A stretch of 64,000 bases of DNA from Fischerella muscicola PCC 7414 (lineage in GTDB: Bacteria; Cyanobacteriota; Cyanobacteriia; Cyanobacteriales; Nostocaceae), in NCBI RefSeq assembly GCF_000317205.1, contig NZ_AJLK01000124.1:52953-116952 (forward strand), in the 5' to 3' direction. A program made the translations under genes and the position numbers. Shown piece after piece: positions 1-9,623 of this stretch. The notes under the pieces are model-generated. The model ran no database searches, was not told where the DNA came from, and saw only the letters and a program-made list of their open reading frames with translations. Numbering within the stretch: the stretch's first letter is position 1; the number at the start of each line of letters is the position of its first letter.

Positions 1-982
1 TGACATCCTCAGCAATAGTTTCTCCATCACGGTAGCCGGACTCGGTGTAAAATTTGTAGAGGACGACGCGATCTACCTCCATGAAATTACGGATTTCTCT
101 GGCAGTGGTCTCAAAGGTGTTTTGCAAATCGAGGGACTGCCGAATTCGCTCAATTGTCTTACCAATTAACTTTTCCCGCTCAGCTATCTTCACCAGTTGT
201 TCTGATGTAGTTCGCAGTTGTTCGATGTAGTCTATTTGCCGTATTCCTACACCAATTTGCACACAAATTTGTTTCAAAGCTCTCACTTCAACCTCTGTCC
301 ATGAACGAGGTTCACTGCTTTGGAAAACACCAAGTAGACCCCAGAGGTTGTTGTCCTGGAAAATTGGTGTGAGTACATAAGCTTTGATTTCCATTGCCTC
401 TAAATTTGCGATCGCATCCGGCGAGTGACCAGAGGTATAAATATTATTCACCACTAGGCTTTGACGATGGCGATACAAATCTTCTGTGTTTGGGAAGACA
501 AATCCCATATACCACTGTTGCCAAGTATCCAAGCCTTTGATTACCGACTCTGCAACCAGATTGCTACTGCCATCGGCATTGCAGCGACAAATTGCTACGC
601 GATCGCACTTCAGCAACTGCCGCACTGTTTGGCTGGTAATGCGAAAAATCGTGTCCAAATCCTGAGACTGGAGAATCTTAGGAATTAGCTGGGCAACTAC
701 ATGGTCTACTTGAGCAGCTTTAGCCATTTGTGTGGCTTGTGTCTCTAGCTGCCAGACGTACTCTTTCTCTTGCAGAGTTCTCCCCAGTTGCAAAGCAATG
801 CCAGTCAGTAAGTTGACATCAATTTCTAGCCAATGCTTGAAACTGCTGTGTTGAAAGGCACTTAATAAGCCCCAAAGCTTTTCTCCTTGTTTAATAGCAA
901 CAATCAGGCAGGATTTAACGCCAAAATACTCCAAGGTTGCTAAATGACAATCACTTAAGCCAGCGGTGAAGTTTAATTTCAT
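1..982 (-). pseudogene. GAF-repeat sensor (PixJ-like), downstream fragment, runs off the window
   Basis: The minus strand is open from an ATG at 982 to the window edge. It encodes the second half of one GAF domain (SDCHLATLEYFG, then LWGLLSAFQHSSFKHWLE), a complete GAF (CDRVAICRCNADG to LWGLLGVFQSSEPRSWTE) and the start of another (VDRVVLYKFYTESG). It lies one frame away from the upstream fragment ending at 951. The first GAF enters in its middle, so this is not a simple one-base shift: the junction joins the end of one GAF to the middle of the next and lacks about 110-140 residues. The CheY/CheW neighbours suggest a chemotaxis receptor like PixJ. Its signalling domain, if any, lies outside the window. 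A collapsed assembly of repeated GAF units would look the same. Confidence 0.6.
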
Positions 983-1889
983 CTTCTAGCCAATGCCTAG
1001 TGTCGCTGTGTTGATAAGCACATAACAAGCCCCAGAGTTCCTGCCCCACAAAAATGGGAGCGATCGCACAAGCTTCAATCTGGAAGTTTTCAAAGGCTTC
1101 TAAATAACAATCACTGCCACCAGTAATACGAGCAACGTCATCTACTACATAGGGTTTATTTTCCCGAAACAGGCCACCTTGGTGCTGCTTGAGATAGGTA
1201 TCATCCCAACTTTTACCGACTATTGAGTGTAAATTCGGCACTTTAGACTCAAAGACAAAATGACCACAATAGTCTGAGTTAAACTTGTAAATGGCGACTC
1301 GCTCGACATTGAGGAGTTTTTGTACTTCTCGAGTTGTAGTCTGAAATATGTTTTCCTCATCGATTGTCTGGCGGGCCTTTTCGCTGACACGGGCTAGTGC
1401 TTGCTGTTCGTTGCGAAAAATTAATGACTGCAAACTTAGCCTCAGTTCAGTCACAATCTGGTAGAGCAGAGTTCCAAAGGCGATTATGGGTAAAGATTCC
1501 TTCAGACTAGGTGTATAACCGTTTACCATCGACTCAGCTAAGACAACGCCTTGGTTTTGGCTCTGAAGCTGATATAACAAAACTCTGTCAGCGTGTAAAT
1601 ATTGCTGAACTTCAGTGACTGTAGCCGCCAATAGAGTATCAATTTTTTCTGCCTGGCGCATTTGCTTGGCAATGGTAAATAACCAATCCATATTCATAGA
1701 ATCTTTGCTCCAGGCTGGTACATCACTACTGTTACCACTCCTAAATGATGAGTTACCAAAAATAACAGGATTGAATCTTGATTCAGATTGCTCTAAGTTC
1801 TGCATAGTTGCATCTGGCGAGTTAGCATCCAGGGTTAAATCTGCTGACGAATCAGTAATTTCTTGGTTGTCTTGGGTATTATTTTTCAT
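951..1889 (-). pseudogene. GAF-repeat sensor (PixJ-like), N-terminal fragment
   Basis: Third gene of the CheY-CheW-sensor operon. I take the start at 1889 (MKNNTQDNQ), which has GAGG six bases upstream; starts at 1901, 1952 and 2000 are also in frame, and the last two overlap cheW. The product has a Ser/Asn-rich N-terminus, a short partial GAF-like segment (VLLYQLQSQNQG) and a full GAF (VERVAIYKF, SDCYLEAFENF, LWGLLCAYQHSDTRHWLED). It then stops in RWLK at 951, just where the linker to the next GAF should begin. In PixJ-type proteins several GAFs precede an MCP signalling domain. Here translation ends early and the next GAF continues in another frame, so the gene looks inactivated. Confidence 0.6.
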
Positions 1890-1921
1890 GAGTTGCCTCA
1901 TGAATCGTGCAATTGGAGAAT

Positions 1922-2470
1922 TTACGTCTCTCTCTCCTGATGTTTTTTCCATAGAGGGCAATGAATAATGGCTTGGAGGTCTAAAACAGCATCGCTGCAC
2001 CCAGGTAAAATTCCTTGGATCAGTGGCAACAGATCAGGTGGAAATAAGCCAAAAGGGACTGCTTGGAGTTGCTGTAAGTCGTGCAATTCTATGTCGTTGA
2101 CTTTTTGTACTACAAGTCCTATTGATTGGTGATTGATTTGCACTACTATGATGGCGATCGCAGTTAGCGTTGGCTGCAACTGCAATAGAGATGGATAACC
2201 AACAAAGTTGTTAAAATCCAACAACCATAGCATTTCTCCCCGCCAGTTGCAAATTCCTAAGATGCAATCGGGCATTTCCGGAATTGGCAAAATTTCTGTC
2301 ACATCTATTTGGAGAATTTCGGCGATTTGCTCTAAAGGCAACAGCACACTGTCTTGAATTCCCAAAGGAAAGCGGAGTAGACGCACTCTAGTGTCAGGTA
2401 GAAGTGGCTCTAATATCAGCGCTTCCAGAGTGTTGGCTGCTATTAGCTGTGAATCAGATGATTGTGCCAT
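1922..2470 (-). CDS. CheW-like adaptor protein (PixI/PilI type)
   Basis: 182 residues with a CheW-like fold: VRLLRFPLGIQDSVLLPL, then GICNWRGEMLWLLDF, then IGLVVQKVNDI. CheW proteins couple chemoreceptors to the CheA-type kinase. The start is the ATG at 2470, 12 bp after the stop of the CheY-like gene; the longer open frame to 2575 would overlap that gene by 94 bp. The order response regulator, CheW, GAF-sensor matches the pixH-pixI-pixJ type phototaxis operons of cyanobacteria. The kinase gene would lie beyond the window start. Confidence 0.8.
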   Translation of the reverse strand: MAQSSDSQLIAANTLEALILEPLLPDTRVRLLRFPLGIQDSVLLPLEQIAEILQIDVTEILPIPEMPDCILGICNWRGEMLWLLDFNNFVGYPSLLQLQPTLTAIAIIVVQINHQSIGLVVQKVNDIELHDLQQLQAVPFGLFPPDLLPLIQGILPGCSDAVLDLQAIIHCPLWKKHQERET

Positions 2471-2481
2471 CACGTAGGTTC

Positions 2482-2847
2482 CTATACAGCGGTTAAGCGC
2501 AAGACCGTGTTTGTCAATTCTTTTTGGTCTACTGGTTTGGGGAGATAAGCATCTGCTCCCAGCATTGCGCCCCAAAGTTTGTCAACTTCTGTTCCTTTTG
2601 TTGAGCAAATCACGACTGGAATTTGCGAAGTATTGGCATGGGTTTTTAGTTCACGGCATAGTTCAAAACCACTCTGTCCAGGTAAGATGACATCGACAAT
2701 GACCAAATCCGGTTTTTGCTGACTGAGCTTCATCCGAGCTTCTTCACAATTTGTAGCGCTAACTACTGATAAACCAGCTTGTCTGAGGTAATAACTCAGT
2801 ACCTCGGTTTCTGTCAAACTATCTTCAACTAAAAGAACCGTGATCAT
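2482..2847 (-). CDS. CheY-like response regulator (PixH/PilH type)
   Basis: 121-residue stand-alone receiver domain. Acidic pocket E8-D9, phospho-acceptor D52 in VIVDVILP, T83 in VICSTKG and K104 in YLPKPVD are all present, so phosphorylation should be possible. There is no output domain, as in CheY/PixH/PilH proteins that act on motility machinery by protein contact. It is the first gene of a minus-strand operon with the CheW-like gene (12-bp gap) and the GAF sensor. Confidence 0.85.
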   Translation of the reverse strand: MITVLLVEDSLTETEVLSYYLRQAGLSVVSATNCEEARMKLSQQKPDLVIVDVILPGQSGFELCRELKTHANTSQIPVVICSTKGTEVDKLWGAMLGADAYLPKPVDQKELTNTVLRLTAV

Positions 2848-3154
2848 AATTTTCTTTTGATACTTTACACTTCAAGAAATAAGGCAGCTATGCTGAGATT
2901 CAGTCCTAATGAAACAGACCTTTTCCCCTATACCCTCTTTCAAGCCAGCCATTCATGAACGTTTGTACACCAACAAACATGAAAATTTGACTCTGACTAC
3001 ACCCCTACACCCTTTTTCAAGTTAGATATCTAGAAAAGTTTTTTCTTAAAACCTTGTAATCTCAAATCCAAAATCCACATCCAAATCTCTCAAAACTAGT
3101 TGATGATTCCTGATGTCATATCAAGTCCGGCTGATTGCTTACGATATAAATGAT
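2848..3154. other. Gene-free stretch upstream of the taxis operon
   Basis: 307 bp, AT-rich, with no convincing ORF or structured RNA. It should hold the promoter of the minus-strand taxis operon, but I could not single out promoter elements. Confidence 0.5.
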
Positions 3155-3892
3155 TTAAGGTGAGTCTTCAACAGAGGGGCAGCTGCGGGAAGAGTGAAAC
3201 AAACAAGTTGTCACTTGTTCTAATACTTGTAGTCCCTGCAAAGCACCTCGCACTAGTCTAGTTGCAGCAATTGGTTGTTTCAGCATACCTATAGCCAACG
3301 ATAAAGGTTTAAGGGAACCATTAGAATTCAGTGTGGAATTGAGGTTAGGTAAATTGCGATCGCATCCATCACTCACAACCCGCACCATTCCCACTCTTAC
3401 CCCAGTAGAGTTGAAAAATTTCAGCACAGCAAATCCTTCCATGTCCACAACATCGGCTGCTAAAATTTGACCAAGCTGGCGTTTTTCTGTACTCAACCAA
3501 ATCATGCGATCGCTTGTGAATGCTTTGACAACAGCAGCCTGATGGAGACTCTGCTGCAAAGATTCTGTCAAAGTTGCATCGCACTCATACACCAAAGTCT
3601 TGCCAGTATTTTCCTGATAAATACAATCTGCGTACACTACAATATCCCCCACTTGATACTGGGGTTGCAGACTGCCACACAAACCCATCACTAACACTTT
3701 GGATTGTGGATGATTCAAGATATTTTTTATGTCTTGACTTTTTTGCAAATATGTGTATGTATTTTCTACACCGATAGGTATGGGTATCACAGACGGTGTA
3801 GAACCAGTAATGCGGCTTAAGCCTCGGCACACAGCTTGATACTCCGCACCTTGACAGACTAGGATTGCTTGGATTGTTGATGAATTGAACAC
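3155..3892 (-). CDS. Nucleosidase/phosphorylase-like protein (MTAN/PNP fold, possibly HpnG-like)
   Basis: 245 residues with the purine nucleoside phosphorylase/MTA-SAH nucleosidase fold: MGLCGSLQPQYQVGDIVVY and the signature VVDMEGFAVLKFF, whose Met-Glu pair contacts ribose in this family, then VRVVSDG. The start is GTG at 3892. Proteins of this type in bacteria with hopanoids are annotated as hopanoid-associated phosphorylase (HpnG), which cleaves adenosylhopane. An HpnA-like gene 3 kb away supports that idea, but the RND gene between is on the other strand and there is no operon. A general MTA/SAH nucleosidase or futalosine hydrolase role is also possible. Confidence 0.7.
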   Translation of the reverse strand: MFNSSTIQAILVCQGAEYQAVCRGLSRITGSTPSVIPIPIGVENTYTYLQKSQDIKNILNHPQSKVLVMGLCGSLQPQYQVGDIVVYADCIYQENTGKTLVYECDATLTESLQQSLHQAAVVKAFTSDRMIWLSTEKRQLGQILAADVVDMEGFAVLKFFNSTGVRVGMVRVVSDGCDRNLPNLNSTLNSNGSLKPLSLAIGMLKQPIAATRLVRGALQGLQVLEQVTTCLFHSSRSCPSVEDSP

Positions 3893-3970
3893 TTTTGTGA
3901 AAATAGGGAACTAGGGACAACAGAAGAACAAAATCGTAGTGTTTTTAAACGCAAAGGAGCGCAGAGTGAA

Positions 3971-4018
3971 CGCAAAGGGACGCAGAGAAAGTCCAAAAAC
4001 TCTGCGTCCCTTTGCGTC
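3971..4018. repeat. Long palindromic interspersed repeat (tgcgtccctttgcg type)
   Basis: Perfect 18-bp inverted arms at 3971-3988 and 4001-4018 (right arm CTCTGCGTCCCTTTGCGT) around a 12-base loop, flanked by looser copies of the same words. It would form a strong hairpin in either strand. A related copy at 23580-23670 is interrupted by another repeat. Confidence 0.85.
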
Positions 4019-4128
4019 CCTCTGCGTTTAAAAATATATTATTTTCGCTGCCAACGGATTTGATATAACTTCTAATTGTATGCCTGTGTGATTAAACTTA
4101 AGATCAGCAGTCAGCAAAAATCTCAGTC

Positions 4129-6825
4129 ATGAAGGTAAAACCTCATCACTCTAAGTCTCTCCGTGAGCGCTTCAATATCTCTAAATTAGCGATTCAGCAT
4201 CCCCGACTGACGGTGAGTTTTTGGTTAGCTGTGATGATAGCGGGAATATTGGCTTTTAGTTCCCTGAAGTATGCTTTGTTTCCAGATATTACTTTTCCTG
4301 TTGTAGTGGTAAATGCAACAGCTCCACTTTCGACAGCCTTAGATACGGAAGCAAAGCTCACCCAACCCATAGAACAACGCCTCAATTCTTTAGAAGGGCT
4401 TGATAAAATCCGCTCTTCTACCTATCCTGGTCAAACAGTTGTTAGTTTGTCTTTTTTTGTTGGTACTAACCTGGAAAAGTCTACGGCAAGGGTAGAAACA
4501 GAACTCAAACAAGCATCCTTAAGTGAGGGTTCGTCTTTTAAGATTATTCCGATTAGATTGAATGAGTCTGCTGCTGTTAGTTACGCCGTTGAGAGTCAAT
4601 CGCGAAATTTAACAGAACTGACAAAGTTAACTAACGAGCAAATTATACCTGCGATCGCCAAACAGCCAGGAGTTTTAAGAGTAGATTTATTAGGCGCTTC
4701 TGCTGCTAGCCAACAAGGAGCAACATTAGTCAGGTTCAACGGCAAAGATGCACTTGCTATTCAGGTAATTAAACGTGGTGATGCGAACACCTTGGAAGTG
4801 GTTTCTCGGGTAGAAAATCAGGTGCAACAGTTACGTTCCACGTTGGGTGATGTTCAACTCACCCTAGCTGCTACGCAAGCAGAGTATATCCGCAAAGCCA
4901 CCGATGCCACTATTGATGCTTTAATTGAAGCCATAATTTTGGCGGTAATCGTGATTTTTCCGTTTTTGTGGAATTGGCGAGCGACTGCAATTTCTGCACT
5001 GGCGATTCCGATATCTTTGTTAGCAACTTTTATTGTCATGGCCTTGTTTGGCTTCAACCTAGAGACAATTACACTATTGGCTCTAGCTTTGGTGATTGGC
5101 AGTATTGTTGATGATGCGATCGTTGATGTCGAGAATATTATGCGGCACGTCGAGGACGGAGAACACCCCCGACAAGCTGCCTTTTTAGCTACTAATGAGA
5201 TTGGGTTGACAGTCACAGCAGCAACTTTTACAGCAGTTGCCGTGTTTTTACCTATAGGTTTAATGGGTGGAGTAATTGGTCAATTTTTTAAGCCCTTTGG
5301 CATTACCGTTTCCGCAGCAATGCTAGCTTCTTTGCTAGTTGCCCGGACTTTATCGCCTGTTTTGGCTAGTTACTGGCTCAAACCCAAGCCTTCTGGTTCT
5401 GGATGTCGTCAAGAAAGGAGATGGCCGAGTTTTGCCCAATTATACCATAATTTACTGGGTTGGTCGCTGAATCATCGTGCCATAGTCATCGGTTTAGCTG
5501 TGCTGAGTTTTGTAGCGGGTATAGCTTTGATTCCACTAGTTCCCAAAGGGTTTATACCGAAGTTAGACCGGGGGGAATTCAATATAGTTTATACGACTGC
5601 TTTACCGAATTTCGCGGAGTTAGGACAGGGAGATGAGGACACAGTAAATTTTGTTCCAGACTTTTCCCCATCTCCACGTTTACCTGTTTCCGATTCCGTT
5701 TCATCTCTTTTCCCTGATGAATCTCCAATCACAACTATTTTGAATAACTCTGCTGAGGTGGGTAAGAAATTGGAGGAGGTAGTGAGAAAGTCGCCGGCAG
5801 TAGAAACAGTATTTACTGTTGTCGGTACGCGTGAGGGAGAGCCGAATAAAGGCAAACTTTACGTCAAACTTAAAAGCGATCGCAACATCAAAACCTCAGA
5901 ATTACAAGATCAGTTTCGTTCCTCTTTGCCTAAACTTGAGGGTGTAAGTCTTAGCGTTGAAGACATCCAATTTGTTGATTCTGGCGCGCAAAAACCTTTA
6001 GAAGTAGCATTACAGGGTAATGATCTCAACACCCTCAGTCAAACTGCCGAGACACTCAAAGAACGTCTGCAAAAATTGCCGGGATTTGCTGATGTTACTG
6101 TCAAAGGGACAACCAATGCCCAGGATAAAGTCTCGCAAATCGAACGTTTGAATAATCAACGGGTTGCCTATATTAGCGCCAATCTGGGGCAGAATTTACC
6201 TCTAGGTGATGCTACCGATAAATTAGTAGCTGAAGCTCGAGCGGTGATGCCTGCTGGTGTGACTTTGAATTTAGGAGGTGATTCTGAACGGAGTGGTGAA
6301 GTTTTCGCCAGTTTCGGCACTACTTTGGCGTTGTCGGCATTGTGTATTATTGTTGTACTCATTGCCCTGTTCCGCAGTTGGGTAGATCCAGTGGTGATTT
6401 GTATTTCTTTGCCTTTAGCACTAGTAGGGGCAATGTTGGCGCTGGTAGTCACTAAAAGTGACTTTGGCATGATTTCGCTGATTGGCTTTGTGTTTTTGCT
6501 GGGGCTGGCTAACAAAAATGCCATTCTGATTGTAGATTGTATTAATCAGTTGCGAGATGGCGGCTTAAGCCAGAAAGAGGCTATTCTCCAGGCTGGGCCG
6601 ATACGTCTGCGCCCAATTATGATGACAACTGTCTCGACCATTTTAGGTATGCTTCCTATAGCCTTGGGTTTGGGAGCAGGTTCAGAATTGCGATCGCCTA
6701 TGGCAGTTGCTATTGCTGGTGGGTTAGTAAGTTCCACCATCTTGAGTTTAATTGTTGTCCCAGTTGTATACGCCGCCCTTGATGATTGGTTTCCTAGACG
6801 TAGAAACACCAAACCCAGAGGATAG
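4129..6825 (+). CDS. RND-family efflux transporter, inner-membrane subunit
   Basis: 898-residue hydrophobe/amphiphile efflux pump protein of the AcrB superfamily, driving export by proton antiport. TM1 is near residues 28-50 (FWLAVMIAGILAF). TM4 carries the proton-relay pair D328-D329 in GSIVDDAIVDVEN, and the late TM block has the conserved Lys in LGLANKNAILIVD. Typical family members are about 1050 residues. This one is shorter because the first periplasmic loop is only about 215 residues long, suggesting a reduced porter or docking domain. No adaptor gene is adjacent. Substrate cannot be inferred, although the HpnA-like gene just downstream hints at lipids. Confidence 0.9.
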   Translation: MKVKPHHSKSLRERFNISKLAIQHPRLTVSFWLAVMIAGILAFSSLKYALFPDITFPVVVVNATAPLSTALDTEAKLTQPIEQRLNSLEGLDKIRSSTYPGQTVVSLSFFVGTNLEKSTARVETELKQASLSEGSSFKIIPIRLNESAAVSYAVESQSRNLTELTKLTNEQIIPAIAKQPGVLRVDLLGASAASQQGATLVRFNGKDALAIQVIKRGDANTLEVVSRVENQVQQLRSTLGDVQLTLAATQAEYIRKATDATIDALIEAIILAVIVIFPFLWNWRATAISALAIPISLLATFIVMALFGFNLETITLLALALVIGSIVDDAIVDVENIMRHVEDGEHPRQAAFLATNEIGLTVTAATFTAVAVFLPIGLMGGVIGQFFKPFGITVSAAMLASLLVARTLSPVLASYWLKPKPSGSGCRQERRWPSFAQLYHNLLGWSLNHRAIVIGLAVLSFVAGIALIPLVPKGFIPKLDRGEFNIVYTTALPNFAELGQGDEDTVNFVPDFSPSPRLPVSDSVSSLFPDESPITTILNNSAEVGKKLEEVVRKSPAVETVFTVVGTREGEPNKGKLYVKLKSDRNIKTSELQDQFRSSLPKLEGVSLSVEDIQFVDSGAQKPLEVALQGNDLNTLSQTAETLKERLQKLPGFADVTVKGTTNAQDKVSQIERLNNQRVAYISANLGQNLPLGDATDKLVAEARAVMPAGVTLNLGGDSERSGEVFASFGTTLALSALCIIVVLIALFRSWVDPVVICISLPLALVGAMLALVVTKSDFGMISLIGFVFLLGLANKNAILIVDCINQLRDGGLSQKEAILQAGPIRLRPIMMTTVSTILGMLPIALGLGAGSELRSPMAVAIAGGLVSSTILSLIVVPVVYAALDDWFPRRRNTKPRG

Positions 6826-6950
6826 ACTGATAACATAATCTATCTGTGTTCCATCAGTGTTCATCGGTGTTCGTTAACCAAAATCAAACTGTGGACACTT
6901 GCCAAAAACCTTATATTACTTCCTCAATTCACAGTCTTACGTAACTGATA

Positions 6951-7940
6951 ATGCGTGTATTTGTTACAGGTGGTACTGGTTTTGTTGGCGCTAACTTGGT
7001 GCGGTTACTTCTAGCAGAAGGATACGCCGTTAGAGCATTGGTACGCCCTAATAGCCAATTAAATAACCTCCAGAATCTGGATGTAGAAATCGTTAAGGGT
7101 GATTTAAATCACCCAGAATTGTGGCAGCAGATGCGGGGTTGTCAGTATGTTTTTCACGTGGCTGCTCACTATTCTCTTTGGCAAAAAGACCGGGAAGCCC
7201 TCTACCAGCATAATGTTTTGGGTACGCGCAATGTCCTAGCTGCTGCCAGAAAAGCTGATATTTCTAGAACAGTTTATACCAGTTCTGTAGCGGCTATTGG
7301 AGTGGGGCCTGGTGGTACGATTGTAGATGAAACTTATCAAAGTCCTGTAGAAAAACTAGTTGGTTACTACAAAAAGTCTAAGTTTTGGGCTGAACAAGAA
7401 GCCATGCAGGCAGCTGGTGATGGTCAGGATGTGGTTATAGTCAACCCTAGCAGTCCGATTGGAGCTTGGGATATTAAGCCAACGCCGACAGGAGATATTA
7501 TTGTGCGGTTTTTGCGACGGCAAATGCCTTTTTATATGCACACAGGACTGAATTTTATTGATGTGCGGGATGTGGCGAAGGGGCATTTGCTAGCTTTGCA
7601 AAAAGGTAAATCTGGCGATCGCTACATTTTAGGACATCAAAATCTAACGCTCAAACAACTACTCGATCAACTTGCTGAGATTACAGGCTTGCAACCCCCG
7701 AAAAGGTCTATACCTGCTTGCTTACCTCTTAGTGTTGCCTGGTTTGATGAAAAAATTCTGACTCGCTTTGGCAAAACACCATCTGTTCCTTTAGATGGTG
7801 TACGTATGGCAACGCAAACGATGTATTATGACGCTTCCAAGGCTGTGCGAGAATTGGGTTTACCTCAGTCTCCCTTAAGTGTGGCTCTGGAAAATGCTGT
7901 AGATTGGTTTTTATCGCGTCCGGGATTTACGCAGATTTAA
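6951..7940 (+). CDS. hpnA: NAD-dependent epimerase, hopanoid-associated HpnA-like
   Basis: 329-residue extended short-chain dehydrogenase. The Rossmann glycine motif is TGGTGFVG (residues 6-13), followed by SS at 111-112 and catalytic Y140-xxx-K144 in GYYKKSK. The NPSSPIGAWDIKPTPTG stretch and the overall pattern match the hopanoid-associated sugar epimerase HpnA, which acts on the ribose-derived side chain of bacteriohopanetetrol derivatives. Dihydroflavonol reductase-like proteins look similar. It lies 125 bp after the RND gene on the same strand, with a degenerate 'tcatcggtgttcg' repeat between them. Confidence 0.8.
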   Translation: MRVFVTGGTGFVGANLVRLLLAEGYAVRALVRPNSQLNNLQNLDVEIVKGDLNHPELWQQMRGCQYVFHVAAHYSLWQKDREALYQHNVLGTRNVLAAARKADISRTVYTSSVAAIGVGPGGTIVDETYQSPVEKLVGYYKKSKFWAEQEAMQAAGDGQDVVIVNPSSPIGAWDIKPTPTGDIIVRFLRRQMPFYMHTGLNFIDVRDVAKGHLLALQKGKSGDRYILGHQNLTLKQLLDQLAEITGLQPPKRSIPACLPLSVAWFDEKILTRFGKTPSVPLDGVRMATQTMYYDASKAVRELGLPQSPLSVALENAVDWFLSRPGFTQI

Positions 7941-8152
7941 TTTAGATTTACAGTGCTGATGACAGCAAATGTATAGCTCTCCCGGAACCGCGATCGCTCC
8001 ACTTACATAGCAGTTCTATCTGATTTGTGAAAATGAATTGTGAGTAACAAACCACAGAGGCAAGAGAGACACACAAGAGGAGAGGAAGACAAGCAAATAA
8101 TTTCACAAATGATTTAGGATTGCTATATAACTCATGACAAGAATGTATAAAA

Positions 8153-8698
8153 TCAGCCATAAACTTGTAGATTGGAACAAAGAATTTTATTGGTTAAAGT
8201 TGCACCTGTTGTGCTATCCATATGGATTTCTAGCTCTGCTTGGGGAAAAGCCTCAAATAGCATTTGTTCTCCAGGAAAAACAATTTGCTCGAAGTCACAG
8301 TTAGTGCTGTGGGAGATGCGAAGGATTTGAATTTGACTAGTTGTGTTTTTGTAGAAACACAGAATTTGGTTTTGTGTCAGCAATGTTGGAGAGTTGTGCA
8401 TTTGGGTTCTACTGGCTTGTTGAACAAAGTTGACTATAGATGTTTCCAAAGCCTTATATTCATTAGAGCTAAGATTGCACGGCTTGTAAGCTTGGTTAAG
8501 AAAACGGATTAACGCTAAACTAACAGCTTCTAAATCAGCCCGTTTTTTGGCTGCCGTAAAAGCTTGAGCGAAAGTGGGATAAATTTGGCGATCGCTGAAT
8601 CCAGTCTTTTCATCCGCCAGCCAACACTGAAATAAATATCCTTTGGGCATTGGTATTATTTCAATCAACCAGCCATGATAAGACTGCTTCGATTTCAT
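8153..8698 (-). CDS. DUF1830-domain cyanobacterial protein
   Basis: 181 residues. The C-terminal 70 residues match DUF1830: ILCFYKNTTSQIQILRI, FEQIVFPGEQMLFEAFP, AELEIHM. The N-terminal part (YHGWLIEIIPMPKGYLFQCW) is a small domain often seen in cyanobacterial hypothetical proteins. The start is the ATG at 8698 with AAGGA 8 bases upstream; a TTG two codons earlier is less likely. There are no signal or membrane segments. Function is unknown. It is transcribed alone. Confidence 0.75.
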   Translation of the reverse strand: MKSKQSYHGWLIEIIPMPKGYLFQCWLADEKTGFSDRQIYPTFAQAFTAAKKRADLEAVSLALIRFLNQAYKPCNLSSNEYKALETSIVNFVQQASRTQMHNSPTLLTQNQILCFYKNTTSQIQILRISHSTNCDFEQIVFPGEQMLFEAFPQAELEIHMDSTTGATLTNKILCSNLQVYG

Positions 8699-8867
8699 CC
8701 ACAATTTCCTTCTGAGCTTTTTTGATCGTAGACTGATTGGAACAATAGATTTACTGCTTAATGTTCCCCTCCAATACCTGAAGAATATAAAACCTACATA
8801 TGCAATTTCCGTGTAGAATTTGTGCAGAAATTGTGGAGTCGTCAGGGCAAATAACAGTCGTGTGTTC

Positions 8868-9560
8868 CTACTTGAGACGATAGCCTAACCCATGCACCGT
8901 TTCTATAAAATCTTCAGCAGCACCTGCAAATTTGAGCTTTTGCCTGAGAGATTTGATGTGAGACCTAACGGTTTCCTCTACAGGCGAGTCGTCCATAGAC
9001 CACACTTGCTCTATAATGCTAGAACGGCTCAACACCCGTCTGCCATTGGCCACCAATAATTCCAAAATCGCATATTCTTTCGGTGTCAAGCTCAGAGGTT
9101 TATCATCGTAAGTAGCCTCGTAAGTACTGGGATTGAGAAGCAGACTCCCCCAACATAAACTTAATGTGGTTGCAGAACTACCCCTTCTGAGCAAAGCACG
9201 TATACGAGCCATTAACTCTTCTAAGTCAAATGGCTTTGCCACATAATCATCTGCTCCTGCATCCAATCCGGTAATTTTGTCTGCTACAGTGTCACGAGCC
9301 GTTAGCATCAACACGGGTGCAGCAGAGTTCCGATGTGCTGGATTATTGGCTTGAATAGTGCGTAAACGTTGGCAAAAGCGAATACCATCTAATTTTGGCA
9401 ACGTCACGTCCAACAATAGCAAATCATACTTAATTGACTCTACTGAGTTCCAGGCTGCTTCCCCATCTTGGGCAATGTCTACTACATATTGACGCCTAGT
9501 TAATACTTCTGACAGTACCTCCGCCAATTGGGTATCATCTTCAACTACCAGAATACGCAT
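8868..9560 (-). CDS. OmpR/PhoB-family response regulator
   Basis: 230 residues: receiver domain (phospho-site D51 in LLLLDVTLPK, switch Lys in DYVAKPFD) and a C-terminal winged helix (LSLTPKEYAILELLV, EETVRSHIKSLRQKL, VHGLGYRLK). It is divergent from a CHASE3 histidine kinase, with starts 63 bp apart (9560 and 9624), which suggests a cognate pair with a shared control region. The partner kinase gene is interrupted by a frameshift. Target genes cannot be read from the sequence. Confidence 0.92.
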   Translation of the reverse strand: MRILVVEDDTQLAEVLSEVLTRRQYVVDIAQDGEAAWNSVESIKYDLLLLDVTLPKLDGIRFCQRLRTIQANNPAHRNSAAPVLMLTARDTVADKITGLDAGADDYVAKPFDLEELMARIRALLRRGSSATTLSLCWGSLLLNPSTYEATYDDKPLSLTPKEYAILELLVANGRRVLSRSSIIEQVWSMDDSPVEETVRSHIKSLRQKLKFAGAAEDFIETVHGLGYRLK

Positions 9561-9623
9561 AAACTAACCACCATACTCTTGTTCAGGCACAGAGAAGTAG
9601 AAGAGAGGTTCTTTGACTCTATC

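Noticed and set aside
7948..8160. 70-codon minus-strand ORF after the DUF1830 gene
   Set aside because: No family resemblance, no ribosome site, overlaps the DUF1830 gene end; reads like AT-rich intergenic DNA.
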